DNA of 64,000 bases, taken from Kordiimonas pumila. GTDB taxonomy: Bacteria; Pseudomonadota; Alphaproteobacteria; Sphingomonadales; Kordiimonadaceae. The notes beneath the pieces were generated by a model. That model worked only from the letters and a program-made list of their open reading frames with translations, ran no database searches and was not told the origin of the DNA. Below, in pieces: positions 34,698 to 45,500 of the stretch. Made by a program: the position numbers and the translations under genes. Every line of letters begins with the position of its first letter. Positions within the stretch are counted from its first letter, which is position 1. Location of the stretch: assembly GCF_015240255.1 (NCBI RefSeq), contig NZ_CP061205.1:806001-870000 (forward strand). Direction: 5' to 3'.

Positions 34698-34740
34698 GGC
34701 AGGTTTCATCAGGCGAAAGATTTAAAGGGGGAGAGACTCC

Positions 34741-35910
34741 ATGAGCGACTATGTTTTTACAAGTGAATCTGTTTCAGAAGGCCACCCAGACAAGGTAGCA
34801 GACCGTATTTCAGACGGTATTGTTGATCTATATCTTGGTGCCCAGCCTGATGCGCGGGTTGCTGCAGAGACGCTGGTTACCACTAACCGCATTGTTTTGG
34901 CCGGTGAAGTACGTGGGCCAGAAAGCATCAAGCCTGATGATATTGAAGCAGTGGTGCGCGACGCGGTTAAGGAAATTGGCTACGAGCAAGAAGGTTTTCA
35001 CTGGAAAACAGCGGAACTTTCAAATTATCTGCACGAGCAATCAGCCGATATTGCGATGGGCGTGGATGCATCTGGTAATAAAGATGAAGGCGCGGGTGAC
35101 CAAGGCATTATGTTTGGGTATGCCACAAGCGAAACGGAAAGCCTGATGCCTGCCCCTATTGATCTGTCACACCGTATTCTGCGGTCAATTTCGGCAGCGC
35201 GGCATGCTGATGCGAATTCGCCGTTTGAGCCTGATAGCAAAAGCCAGGTAACATTGAAATATGTTGATGGTAAGCCTGTGGGTGCTACCACCATTGTGGT
35301 GTCTACACAGCATAAAGCAAATGTACTGCAATCAGACCTGCGCGAACAGGTGCGTGCGCATGTTGAGAAAGTGTTGCCAGAAGGCTGGATGTGCCCGGAA
35401 GACGATTTTTATGTAAACCCAACGGGCAATTTTGTGATTGGCGGCCCGGACGGTGACGCAGGCCTCACAGGTCGTAAAATCATTGTTGATACATACGGCG
35501 GTGCAGCCCCGCACGGGGGGGGTGCTTTTTCTGGTAAAGACCCAACCAAGGTTGACCGGTCAGCGGCCTATGCATCCCGCTATCTTGCTAAAAATGTTGT
35601 GGCGGCAGGCCTTTCCAGCAATTGCACCATTCAGCTTGCTTATGCGATCGGTGTTTCAAAGCCGCTTGCTGTGTATGTTGATCTTTGGAAAAATGAAATG
35701 GGCATTGACCCTCACAAGCTTTCCAAAGTTTTGCAGGAACTGGTAAATCTTAGCCCACGCGGTATTCGGGAACATCTAAGCCTGAACAGGCCTATTTATG
35801 CCCGTACGGCAGCTTATGGGCACTTTGGTCGCACATCGACTGCCGATGGTGGTTTCTCGTGGGAACGTACAGATCTGGTTGCTGCATTAAAGGCTGAATT
35901 CGGCCTTTAG
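34741..35910 (+). CDS. metK: S-adenosylmethionine synthetase
   Basis: A 389-residue MetK, full length. N-terminal [20 protein letters not shown], the hexapeptide [12 protein letters not shown] and the P-loop-like [19 protein letters not shown] are all present. It makes SAM from methionine and ATP in the cytosol. It begins after a GGGGGAGAG ribosome-binding region and is downstream of ahcY. Confidence 0.97.
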   Translation: MSDYVFTSESVSEGHPDKVADRISDGIVDLYLGAQPDARVAAETLVTTNRIVLAGEVRGPESIKPDDIEAVVRDAVKEIGYEQEGFHWKTAELSNYLHEQSADIAMGVDASGNKDEGAGDQGIMFGYATSETESLMPAPIDLSHRILRSISAARHADANSPFEPDSKSQVTLKYVDGKPVGATTIVVSTQHKANVLQSDLREQVRAHVEKVLPEGWMCPEDDFYVNPTGNFVIGGPDGDAGLTGRKIIVDTYGGAAPHGGGAFSGKDPTKVDRSAAYASRYLAKNVVAAGLSSNCTIQLAYAIGVSKPLAVYVDLWKNEMGIDPHKLSKVLQELVNLSPRGIREHLSLNRPIYARTAAYGHFGRTSTADGGFSWERTDLVAALKAEFGL

Positions 35911-36003
35911 TAAAAAGCTCTTAATCACCGGCTTGTTCTGGCGCATTAAGAAGGCTACTCTCCTTCAGGCTATCTGTGCAGCTTGAGGGAGAGATATATC
36001 ACC

Positions 36004-38358
36004 ATGGAATTTGCAAGCGGCTTAACTGTGACAGCAATGGCTGTTCTTTTTGCAGTGCTGCTGACATGGTTCGGCGTCAGTCTATACGCTTTTTGGCGTG
36101 CAGGGCGCATGAATGATCGGGCACAGTCGCTTCAGGATCTGGCAGATTTTCTGGACAGCATGATCAAAACCGATCATCGCTATCCCATATGGTTGTGGCC
36201 AGATGGCCGGGTGCAGGCAGATGCTGGGGCCTTTTCACTTTTGGGTGTCCCTGAAAAAATAACCAATCTTGATGACCTGGCATCTTCCACATCGGGCAAA
36301 GGTTTGCCTGAAGAAACGATACAGGTTATTCGGGATGGTTTGGAAACAGGCTGTTATGTGCCCAGCCCTCTGGTGATTGACCGGGGCCGTAACAAGGCGC
36401 GTTTAATTATCGATATACAGTGGCTTCCCTCAAAGGAGATGCGGTGGCCGTATGCTATTATGTGGCTTGAAGAAGCACTGGAAAACCCAGGCATTAAAAA
36501 ACGTCGGGGGGTAAGGGCGCTTGAGCTGCGCTTGAAAGATTTAACACGGGCTTTTAACAGCTTGCCTTATCCTGTGTGGGTCAGGGGGGCAGATAATAGC
36601 CTTGTAGAAGTGAATGAATCTTATGTTGAGGCTGTTGACGGTATATCGGCTGAGGATGTGTTAGATAAAGGGCTGGAGCTGTTTGACAGGGGTAAATATG
36701 CATCCTTGCAGAAGGCGCGGGAAACTGGCCACTCTGTTCGCGAACGCCGCTTTGGTGTGATTGCGGGGCAAAGAAGGGCTTTTGCGGTTACAAAAACACC
36801 ACTTGATGCAGAAGGGCATGTCCTCTCTATTGCGGTAGATGTAACGGGGGAAGAAGAGGCGCTATCTGAGCTTTCACGCGTGTTGGAATCGCAGTCTGAA
36901 ACATTGAACAGGCTGAGAAGTCCGGTTGCTATTTTTGGGCCCGGCCAAACGCTCAGGTTCTACAATAGCGCCTTTGCACGCCTCAGCCATGTTAGCGAAG
37001 ATATACTGTCCTCTGAAATTTCGCATAGTGAGTTATTAGATGCCATGCGGGATAAAAGACGCCTGCCAGAGCAGGTTAATTTTCTGCAATGGAAAGTGAA
37101 TATTCTACGGCAGTATACTACGCTTTTGGAACCATTTGAGGAAATGTGGCATTTGCCGGATGGCAGTGCACACCGAGTTGTTACCCAGCCCCATCCGCTG
37201 GGTGGTCTCTTGATCCTGTTTGAAGATGTGACAGATAGTTTAGCACTGGAGCGCTCTTATAACACGCTTATTGCCGTGCAGCAGGAAACGCTCGATAGCA
37301 TGCGTGAAGGCATTGCGGTGTTTGGCTCGAATGGCCTTTTACAGTTTTCAAATCCGGCCTTCAGTGAAATGTGGGGGCTTGCAGAAGCAGATCTCAAAGG
37401 GGACATGCACCTCTCTTCTTTTGTTGAGCGGGTTATTGAAAAACAGATTGTTGAGCATAGCCAGACTGGTTTTTTGGCAGAGCTTTCAAGCCTTGTGGCA
37501 GAACGAAAGCATGCAACGGGCCGTATAAAACAGCGTTTGGGGCCGGTACTTGATTGTGCACTGGTGCCAATGCCGGACGGCGGCATAATGTTAACGCAAA
37601 CTGATATTACAGATACCTTCAAGGTTGAGCAGGCACTGCGCGAGCGTTCCAGTGCGCTTGAGGCGGCGGACAGGCTTAAAAGTGAATTTATTATGAGCAT
37701 GTCATACGAACTTAGAACGCCGCTCAATTCTATTATGGGTTTTGCAGAGATGCTTGATCAGCGTATTTTTGGGGATATGACGGACCAGCAACAAAGCTAT
37801 ATTAAAAATATTCTCAGTGCCGCCGACCAGCTTAAAAAGCTGATCTCCGATGTGCTGGATCTGGCGGTTATTGAAGCCGGTGAAGTTTCCCTCGATTTCA
37901 TAGAGGTTGATGTAAGAGATGCTATGAAAGAGGCTGCTGATCTGGTGCAGGAACTGGCTCGTAAAGTAAACATTGCCCTAACACTCGATTGTCCTGATAC
38001 GGTGGGCCATATTATGGCAGATGAACTGCGTTTGAAGCAGACTTTTTATAATATGGTTTCTTCCATGCTGAATTTTGCCAGATACGGGGGTGAAGTGTTT
38101 GTCAAACTATCGTCAACAAACGACAGTGTGTCAGTGTCTGTTGGGAACCAGTTTTCAGGCATGGTTGCGGTTGAGCGAGACCGTTTGATTGAAACGTTTG
38201 AAATGGGTGCCTCGCCGGGTGGAAGGCGGGCCACCGGTCTTGACCTTTCGCTTGCGCGCAGCATTATTAAAATGCATCAAGGGGAGATCAGGCTTGAACC
38301 GCTGGACGCAGAAGGTCTTGTTTTAAGCTGTGTTCTACCCCGGGTTCAAAAAGTATAG
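36004..38358 (+). CDS. divL: DivL-type sensor kinase with tyrosine in place of the phosphoacceptor histidine
   Basis: A 784-residue protein from ATG 36004 (GGGAG upstream; an in-frame TTG at 35983 is discounted). One N-terminal helix (about 8-30) is followed by several PAS-like domains (about 40-540). The dimerisation helix reads SMSYELRTPLNSIMGFAE, with Tyr568 (codon TAC at 37705) where histidine kinases have His, the hallmark of Caulobacter DivL. The ATPase domain is degenerate in its N-box (FYNMVSSMLN). DivL controls CckA and so CtrA and cell polarity. Its position just before tsaE is conserved in alphaproteobacteria. Confidence 0.9.
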   Translation: MEFASGLTVTAMAVLFAVLLTWFGVSLYAFWRAGRMNDRAQSLQDLADFLDSMIKTDHRYPIWLWPDGRVQADAGAFSLLGVPEKITNLDDLASSTSGKGLPEETIQVIRDGLETGCYVPSPLVIDRGRNKARLIIDIQWLPSKEMRWPYAIMWLEEALENPGIKKRRGVRALELRLKDLTRAFNSLPYPVWVRGADNSLVEVNESYVEAVDGISAEDVLDKGLELFDRGKYASLQKARETGHSVRERRFGVIAGQRRAFAVTKTPLDAEGHVLSIAVDVTGEEEALSELSRVLESQSETLNRLRSPVAIFGPGQTLRFYNSAFARLSHVSEDILSSEISHSELLDAMRDKRRLPEQVNFLQWKVNILRQYTTLLEPFEEMWHLPDGSAHRVVTQPHPLGGLLILFEDVTDSLALERSYNTLIAVQQETLDSMREGIAVFGSNGLLQFSNPAFSEMWGLAEADLKGDMHLSSFVERVIEKQIVEHSQTGFLAELSSLVAERKHATGRIKQRLGPVLDCALVPMPDGGIMLTQTDITDTFKVEQALRERSSALEAADRLKSEFIMSMSYELRTPLNSIMGFAEMLDQRIFGDMTDQQQSYIKNILSAADQLKKLISDVLDLAVIEAGEVSLDFIEVDVRDAMKEAADLVQELARKVNIALTLDCPDTVGHIMADELRLKQTFYNMVSSMLNFARYGGEVFVKLSSTNDSVSVSVGNQFSGMVAVERDRLIETFEMGASPGGRRATGLDLSLARSIIKMHQGEIRLEPLDAEGLVLSCVLPRVQKV

Positions 38359-38378
38359 TATGTATCAGGTATATTCTG

Positions 38379-38855
38379 TTGGAAAAAAAATGCTCTAATC
38401 AGGCAGAAACTGAAAAGCTTGCTGCTGCCATCGCATCTGCCGCCAAGGCTGGGGATTTGTTTGCCCTTAACGGTGATTTAGGTGCGGGGAAAAGCACCTT
38501 TGCGCGTGCTTTTATTCGGGCTTTGCTTGATAATCCAGAAGCAGAGGTGCCAAGCCCAACATTCACGCTGGTGCAACTGTATGATGTGCCGTTATGCAGT
38601 GTTTTTCATACAGATCTGTACCGGATTAAAGACCCTGACGAGGTTTATGATCTGGGCCTTGATGATGAGCGAGGTGATAGCATTTTGCTGGTTGAATGGC
38701 CTGATAGAATGCCTGCTGAGTGGTGGGATAACGCTTTGGTGCTGTCCTTGAAGCAGCCTGAGGGCGCCCCAGTTGGTATAGATGAAGCACGACTTGTTAC
38801 CTTCAGCGGCAATGAAGAGCGCTGGCACCAAATCCTTAAAGGCGGGTTTTTATGA
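38379..38855 (+). CDS. tsaE: TsaE, ATPase for tRNA t6A modification
   Basis: A 158-residue TsaE starting at TTG 38379. Walker A is LNGDLGAGKSTFARAFIRAL; PSPTFTLVQLY and HTDLYRI are family motifs, and the late LVEWPDRMP is also typical. It works with TsaB, TsaC and TsaD to make threonylcarbamoyl-A37 on tRNAs. Its stop overlaps the next start by 4 bases (ATGA). Confidence 0.94.
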   Translation: MEKKCSNQAETEKLAAAIASAAKAGDLFALNGDLGAGKSTFARAFIRALLDNPEAEVPSPTFTLVQLYDVPLCSVFHTDLYRIKDPDEVYDLGLDDERGDSILLVEWPDRMPAEWWDNALVLSLKQPEGAPVGIDEARLVTFSGNEERWHQILKGGFL

Positions 38856-39583
38856 AAGCGCGTAAGGCTATAATATTGGCGGCAGGCAAAGGCACCCGTA
38901 TGGGGGCGCTTTCAAGCCAGATGCCAAAACCGCTTGTGCCGGTTGCTGGGCGGGCGCTGCTCGACCGTATTTTAGACCGCTTGAAAGAAGCGAAGGTTAT
39001 GTCCGTTGTCGTTAACATACATCATTTGCCGGATATGATGGAAGCGCACTTACAGCCGGAAATAGAAACCCGGTATGTGCAAGTGTCTGATGAGCGTGCA
39101 GCCTTGCTGGAAACCGGGGGCGGGGTGAAAAAAGCCTTGCCGTTACTTGGCACCTTGCCGTTTTTTGTCATTAACGGCGATGCGCTTTGGGTGGATAACA
39201 GCACCTCCAGTCTAGACCGTATGGCTGCGCTATTTGACCCTGAAAAAATGGATATTCTTTTATTGCTTGCCCCTGTTTCAGAAGCGCTTGGTTATGACGG
39301 TGCAGGTGATTTTACGGGTGCTTTCACAAAGGATGCATTTCCTTTGTCCTTTAGGGGGGAAGCTCTAAGCGCCCCTTATGTTTTTGCGGGTGTACAGGTT
39401 ATCAAACCAGCCCAGTATGACGGTAGCCCAGAGGGCGCATGGTCTAATGTTGAGCTCTTTAGAAAAGCCGCCGCTGCAGGCCGTCTTTTTGGCACTGTTA
39501 TTGAGGGGCACTGGATGCATGTGGGTACTGTGGCAGCCATTCATGAAGCTGAGGCAAAACTAACAGCCTTGGGGGTACAGTAA
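38852..39583 (+). CDS. Sugar-phosphate nucleotidyltransferase (MurU-like)
   Basis: A 243-residue nucleotidyltransferase: AIILAAGKGTRMGALSSQMPK (signature, with PKPLVPVAGRALLD after it), the metal-binding FFVINGDALWVD, and EGHWMHVGT near the end. In related genomes the enzyme here is MurU, which makes UDP-MurNAc in peptidoglycan recycling, paired with the kinase AmgK. AmgK is not found next to it in this window, so the MurU name is an inference. Confidence 0.85.
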   Translation: MKARKAIILAAGKGTRMGALSSQMPKPLVPVAGRALLDRILDRLKEAKVMSVVVNIHHLPDMMEAHLQPEIETRYVQVSDERAALLETGGGVKKALPLLGTLPFFVINGDALWVDNSTSSLDRMAALFDPEKMDILLLLAPVSEALGYDGAGDFTGAFTKDAFPLSFRGEALSAPYVFAGVQVIKPAQYDGSPEGAWSNVELFRKAAAAGRLFGTVIEGHWMHVGTVAAIHEAEAKLTALGVQ

Positions 39584-39585
39584 GC

Positions 39586-42570
39586 ATGGTTGGCCCCCGT
39601 ATATATACCATTGACCCAAACCACTCTTTTGTAGACAGCTTGGCAGCAGGGTTGCTTGAAATGGCAAAAGGCGATGCATTGGCACTCGCTGGCATGACAG
39701 TGTTACTACCAAACAGGCGTGCGCAGCGATCCTTGCAGGAAGCCTTTTTAAGGATACTGGAACATAAAACAACCCTACTGCCGGTTATGCGGCCCATAGG
39801 GGATGTCGAAGATGATGACATTAGCTTTTTGGGTGTGGGCTTGGGTCTTGATCCTTCAACATTTTTACCGCCGATTGCGGCCGAGCGACGGCAGGCATTA
39901 TTGATGCAACTTGTGATGAAGTGGCAAGGTGCGGGCGGCGGGCATGAAACTCCGTCCCCGGCACAGTCATGGCGTTTGGCGGCAGACCTTGCAAAGCTTA
40001 TGGATCAGGTCGATACCGAAGGCCTGCCATATGAAAAACTTGCTGACCTAGTACCGGAAAACTTGGCGCAGCACTGGGAAATTACCCTTGAGTTTCTCAA
40101 GATTGTAACAGAAACATGGCCTGCTGTGCTGGCCGCAGAAGGCGCGTCTAATCCGGTGCAATACCGCGATCAAATGCTCGCGGTGCTTGCGGATGCATGG
40201 CAAAATACCCCCCCGAAAGGGCCAATCATTGCGGCGGGGTCAACAGGCTCCATTCCAGCAACAGCAAGGCTGCTGTCTGTGGTGGCGCGGTTGCCCGAGG
40301 GCATGGTTGTTTTACCGGGCTTTGACTGCGGCATGACAGATGATATCTGGGATGCAATAGACCCTGCGCATCCGCTGAAATCATCGCATCCGCAAACGGC
40401 AATGAAAAACCTGCTGCTTGAAATGGGGGCAAGTCGGCACGAAGTAGCCCCGTGGCCTGTGGGCGGCAATACAGGCTCCAGAACCATGTTTTTCAGAGAT
40501 GCCCTGTTGCCCGCCGCTTTAACACCAGCATGGCGTACTATGCCGTATGTGGATATACCAGACAGTGAACTGTTTGCGGGTGTGCGGTCCATCGTAACAC
40601 CTACGCGCCGGGAAGAGGCTGACGCTATTGCTGTTCTGATGCGCGAGGTACTGGAAACACCGGGCAAAACAGCGGCGCTTGTAACACCTGACAGGCAGCT
40701 TGCGCGGCATGTGCGGGCTAGCCTTGGTCGGTGGCAGATTGAGATTGACGATTCCGGCGGTGACAGGGTTTTAAACACAGTGCCGGGGCGACTATTTGCG
40801 CTTATTGCTGATGCGGCTGTTGCTGATTTTGCACCAGTTGCCTTGCTTGCCCTGTTGCAGCACCCCCTGGTGTCGTTTGGTAGTACGCGGGCAGAGTTTC
40901 TGGAAATGCTCAGGCGGCTTGACAAATATGTACTGCGGGGTGTGAGGCCAGCGGGTGGCCTTGGCGGCCTTCTTGACCGAGCTGCAGAAGTGGCTGCTGA
41001 TAGCAATGCCCCCTTTACAGGTGCTGATCTTGCTATCCTTACGGAGCTGGAAAAAGTTTTTGCTCCGTTTGCGGGGTCACTATCGCTGGAAACCAGCCTT
41101 GCCGAGTTATTGAACCAGCATATTCTGGTGGCAGAAGAGTTAGCAAAAACCATAGAGGCAAGCGGCGAACACGTTTTGTGGCAAGGCGAAGCCGGGCAGG
41201 CGCTTGCGGATGCTATTTCCGCGCTTGTAGCGGAAACAGGCTCTGTTCCTGCGGCCAGTGCAGAAGGCTATGCGCCGCTGTTTGCCGAAATGCTGGCGGG
41301 TGTTATGGTGCGCCCAGTATGGCGGCGGCACCCGCGCCTCAGCATTTGGGGGCCGCTCGAGGCCCGTTTGCAGCGCGCTGATGTGATGATCCTTGGCGGC
41401 CTTAATGAAGGGGTGTGGCCTACAGAAATGCAGCCTGACCCGTGGATGAACCAGAGCATGAGACAAGCCTTTGGCCTGCCGCCGCTCACCCGCCGGATTG
41501 GCCAATCTGCTCACGATTTTGTGCAGGCAGCCTCTGGTGGCACAGTGTATTTGACACGTGCCGAAAAAGTCGATGGTTCGCCGACAGTACCAAGCCGCTG
41601 GTGGTACCGGATTGAGGCGCTTTCCGGCCGTTCTGTACCGCTTGCTGCACGCTACCACAGGTGGGCTGAACAGCTGGCACATGTGCCGCACACTGTGCCA
41701 TCTGCGCCGCCCGCACCAAAGCCGCCGCTGGATGCCCGACCAAAGCGGCTTTCCGTGACACAGGTTGAAAACTGGATGCGGGACCCATACGGCCTGTATG
41801 CCAAAAAAATACTGAACCTTTACGAGCTGGACCCGGTTGACGACAGGCCCAATGCTGCCAAAAAAGGCGTGCTGTTGCACGAGGCGTTGGAATGTTTCCT
41901 CAAAGAACCGGGGCCGCGTTTTCAGCAGGAAGGGCTACAGCGTCTTATTGCTATTGGCCACCGTGTATTTGAGCCTGTTCTTAATCAGCCAGCGGTTTAT
42001 GCTTTTTGGTGGCCGCGTTTTATGCAAATTGCAGAATGGTTTGTCGCCCATGAAGAAGAACGCATGCAGGCGTATGCCGTTGCCGCGATTGAGGTTTACG
42101 GCGAACGGTCGGTACCGGGGACAGATTTTACCGTTTTTGCTATAGCTGACCGTATTGATGTTGATACGCGGGCGGATACACTTGCGGTTATTGATTATAA
42201 AACGGGCGGCGTTCCCAGTGCTAAAACCATTGCAGCGGGTTATGCGCCGCAGCTCCCCCTAGAGGCATGGATCGCAGAAAGCGGTGGCTTTAAGGGTGTG
42301 CCCGCAAAAGCAGTGTCTGATCTTGTGTTCTGGAAGCTTTCTGGTGGCACCCCGGTGCAGGAGCAGAAACGCCCTATTAAGGATATCGACCATTCTGTAC
42401 AGGCAGCGGCAGAGGGTTTGGCGCGCTTGATAGACGCGTTTTCACGTGAAACAACGCCCTATCTTTCGAACCCGCTACCGAGTGAGGCTGGATACGGCAC
42501 CTATGACCATCTGGCGCGGGTTAAGGAATGGCGCGGCGGTAAAGACCCGTTTGAAGGGGGCGAAAGCTAA
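39586..42570 (+). CDS. addB: AddB subunit of the AddAB helicase-nuclease
   Basis: A 994-residue AddB of the alphaproteobacterial type. The N-terminal inactivated helicase core has MTVLLPNRRAQRSLQEAF; mid-protein motifs include GLNEGVWPTEMQPDPWMNQ; the C-terminal RecB-type nuclease has LAVIDYKTGGVPS with the catalytic Asp-Tyr-Lys. With AddA it resects double-strand breaks and handles Chi-like sites for RecA. Its stop shares a base with the addA start (TAATG). Confidence 0.94.
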   Translation: MVGPRIYTIDPNHSFVDSLAAGLLEMAKGDALALAGMTVLLPNRRAQRSLQEAFLRILEHKTTLLPVMRPIGDVEDDDISFLGVGLGLDPSTFLPPIAAERRQALLMQLVMKWQGAGGGHETPSPAQSWRLAADLAKLMDQVDTEGLPYEKLADLVPENLAQHWEITLEFLKIVTETWPAVLAAEGASNPVQYRDQMLAVLADAWQNTPPKGPIIAAGSTGSIPATARLLSVVARLPEGMVVLPGFDCGMTDDIWDAIDPAHPLKSSHPQTAMKNLLLEMGASRHEVAPWPVGGNTGSRTMFFRDALLPAALTPAWRTMPYVDIPDSELFAGVRSIVTPTRREEADAIAVLMREVLETPGKTAALVTPDRQLARHVRASLGRWQIEIDDSGGDRVLNTVPGRLFALIADAAVADFAPVALLALLQHPLVSFGSTRAEFLEMLRRLDKYVLRGVRPAGGLGGLLDRAAEVAADSNAPFTGADLAILTELEKVFAPFAGSLSLETSLAELLNQHILVAEELAKTIEASGEHVLWQGEAGQALADAISALVAETGSVPAASAEGYAPLFAEMLAGVMVRPVWRRHPRLSIWGPLEARLQRADVMILGGLNEGVWPTEMQPDPWMNQSMRQAFGLPPLTRRIGQSAHDFVQAASGGTVYLTRAEKVDGSPTVPSRWWYRIEALSGRSVPLAARYHRWAEQLAHVPHTVPSAPPAPKPPLDARPKRLSVTQVENWMRDPYGLYAKKILNLYELDPVDDRPNAAKKGVLLHEALECFLKEPGPRFQQEGLQRLIAIGHRVFEPVLNQPAVYAFWWPRFMQIAEWFVAHEEERMQAYAVAAIEVYGERSVPGTDFTVFAIADRIDVDTRADTLAVIDYKTGGVPSAKTIAAGYAPQLPLEAWIAESGGFKGVPAKAVSDLVFWKLSGGTPVQEQKRPIKDIDHSVQAAAEGLARLIDAFSRETTPYLSNPLPSEAGYGTYDHLARVKEWRGGKDPFEGGES

Positions 42571-45500
42571 TGGCAAAACCCCGTATGACCCCGGCGCAGG
42601 CCCATGCCACTCACCCGGCGCTTACAGCATGGGTGGGCGCGTCGGCAGGTACCGGTAAAACCCACGTTCTAACGGCGCGGGTACTGCGGCTGATGCTAAC
42701 AGGCACCAAGCCATCAAACATTGTATGCCTAACCTTCACGAAGGCCGCAGCGGCTGAAATGAAAAACCGCATTTTTGCCGAGCTTGGCCGCTGGGCCTTG
42801 ATGCCGGATGACATGCTCGCCGCCGAGATAAGCCGTCGAACGGATGAAATGCCGGACGAGGTAATGCTGGACCGCGCTAGGTCATTGTTTGCAGAAATTA
42901 TTGACCTCTCCCCCGGCCTGCAAATTCAGACTTTTCACAGCTTCTGTCAGGCGCTTTTGGGGCGTTTTCCGCTTGAGGCAAACATGACACCGGGTTTTGA
43001 AGGCGTGGATGAAAGCGAAGCCCGCGATCTGCTTGCAAGCGCCCGCGACCAGATTTTAGCCTCAACCCGCAAACAAGGTATGAAGGGGCTTGCCGAAGCG
43101 CTTGCAGTTGTTGCCCGGCTGGTAACGGAATCCACATTTGATGAATTGATCGACCGGTTGCTGTTTGAGGCACCGTCCATTAACCGTGCCCAAAAAGCAT
43201 ACGGCGAACTTGGGATTGCGGCGGCGCTCTATCAGGCACTTGGTGTAACACCCGGCCAGACAGAAGAACAGCTTCGCACAGCAGCTATAGCGGATAGTGC
43301 TTTTGATGTTGCCGGTATTCGCAGTCTGGCAGCTACCTTGCCTAAAGGGTCTGCCGCCGACAGTGGACGGGCAGATATACTTAACCACTTTACAGCGGGG
43401 GATGACCAACAGCGGCTTGCGGCGCTTGATGGCTATATGGCAGTTTTCCTGACACAGGAAAACACCCCGCGCAAAGTGGTTGCCACTAAAAAAGTGCTGG
43501 AGGCAGACCCGGCCCTTGCTGACATCATTGAAAAAGAGCAAAGCCGGTTGGTGTGGCTTGCTGATCGTATGCTGCGCATAAGGGCGGCTCATGCTACTGC
43601 ATGCCTGCTACAGTTGGGCCTAACGCTGATAAACCGGTACAAGGCGATGAAGCATGAGCGCGGCCTTGTTGATTTCGAAGATATGATCCAGAAAACACGG
43701 CAATTGTTTCATGCTGAGGAAAATGCGGCATGGATCCTGTTTAAACTGGACGCCGCAATTGACCATATTTTGGTGGATGAAGCGCAGGATACCAACAGTG
43801 ACCAGTGGCAGGTGGTGGAAAGCCTGTCATCAGAATTTTATGCTGGTGAAAGTGCCCGCGATACCCAGCGTACTGTGTTTGCGGTCGGTGATGCAAAACA
43901 GTCTATTTTCTCGTTCCAGCGCGCAGACCCAAAAGAGTTTATCCGCGCTCAGAAAAAAATATTCAAACGTGCGACAGAAGCTGGCGCCCCAGCAGAGGCA
44001 GTGCCCCTTAATCTGTCGTTTCGGTCTGGGGCAGCGGTTCTCGGGCTTGTGGATGCTGTGTTTACGCCTGATGCGCGTGCGGCCATTGGCCTAACGGCAT
44101 CTGGCGAAACGGTGCAGCATGATTTTATCCGGCAAGGGCAAGCGGGGCTTGTAGAATTGTGGCCGCTTGAAGTGCCGATTGACAGATCAACAGAAGATAC
44201 CCCTGAATGGGCCTTGCCGCTGGTGCAGGAAAGTGCGGATGATGCAGAAGAACGCGCCGCATGGCGCATTGCCCGCCGTATTGAGGCCATGATCAGGGAC
44301 GGCGAACCCTTGCCGTCTAAAGGCCGAGGCGTGAAAGCGGGTGATATTCTGGTGCTGGTGCGGCACAGAACCGGTTTTGTTGACCATCTGGTACGGGCTT
44401 TTAAAGTGCTTGGCATTCCTGTTGCTGGCCGTGACCGAATGAAGCTGACAGAAGAGCTGGCAGTGATGGACCTGATCGCGCTTGCGCATTTTGCCTTGCT
44501 ACCGTCAGATGACCTAACCCTTGCAACGGTGCTGAAGGGGCCTTTTGTCGGGCTGGGCGATGAAGCATTGTTCACGCTTGCGCACGGGCGGAAAGGTAAC
44601 TTGTGGCAGGCGTTACTGCGCCGCAAACATGAACCACAGTTTTCTGGCCCGGCGGCGTTCCTGTCGCAGATGGCAAGCAGTGTTGATTTGAAAACCCCGT
44701 TTGAGTTTTTTACCAAAGTGCTAACGGACCTTGGCGGCCGCAAAAAGCTGGTGGCGCGCCTTGGGGCAGAAATTCATGACCCGGTTGATGAACTGCTGGA
44801 AGAGGCACTGCGGTTTGAACTGAAAGGTGCCGCGACTATGCAGGGCTTTTTGCATAGTGTGGAAAGCGGCGGCTTGCAGATAAAGCGCGACCTAGAGGCA
44901 GCTGGTAACCAGATACGCATTATGACCGTGCACAGCGCCAAGGGCTTGCAGGCCCCTATAGTGTTCCTGTCGTCTGATCTGGTTGCCTTGCCGGATTCCA
45001 AGCGGGAAAACCGTATATTGTCGCTTGCAAGTGCTGTGGCTGGCATGCCGCCGCTGCCTTTCTGGACATCGCCCGCCGCAGGCCTTGATGTGGTGGAAAC
45101 CATGAAGGCCGAGGTTAAAGAGCGGCAACTGGCTGAATATAGACGGCTGTTGTATGTTGCGCTGACACGGGCCGAAGACAGGCTTTATATTGCTGGTTGG
45201 CGCGGTAAAACAGATCCTTCGGAAGATTGCTGGTATAGTGCCTTGAAAGCAGGGTTTGAAAAGCTGGCCTCAAACCCGGTTATTTTGGGTGCAGGCCGTG
45301 AAGGCATACGGTTTGAAGTGCCGCAAACTGAGGCAGCGGTTGTTGATAAAACGGATGCAGTTACCGCGCCAGAAGAAGCGGCACCTGACTGGCTTTTTAA
45401 AATTATGCCAGAAGAACCCTTGCCCCCGCGCCCGGTCGCGCCATCGCGCCCTGAGGAAGAACCCGCTGTAACCAGCCCGCTTGTGAGGAATGACAAGCGC

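Noticed and set aside
40170-41153. Long open frames antisense to addB, addA, ahcY and others
   Set aside because: They mirror the codon structure of real genes on the other strand, lack ribosome-binding sites and show no protein family features.
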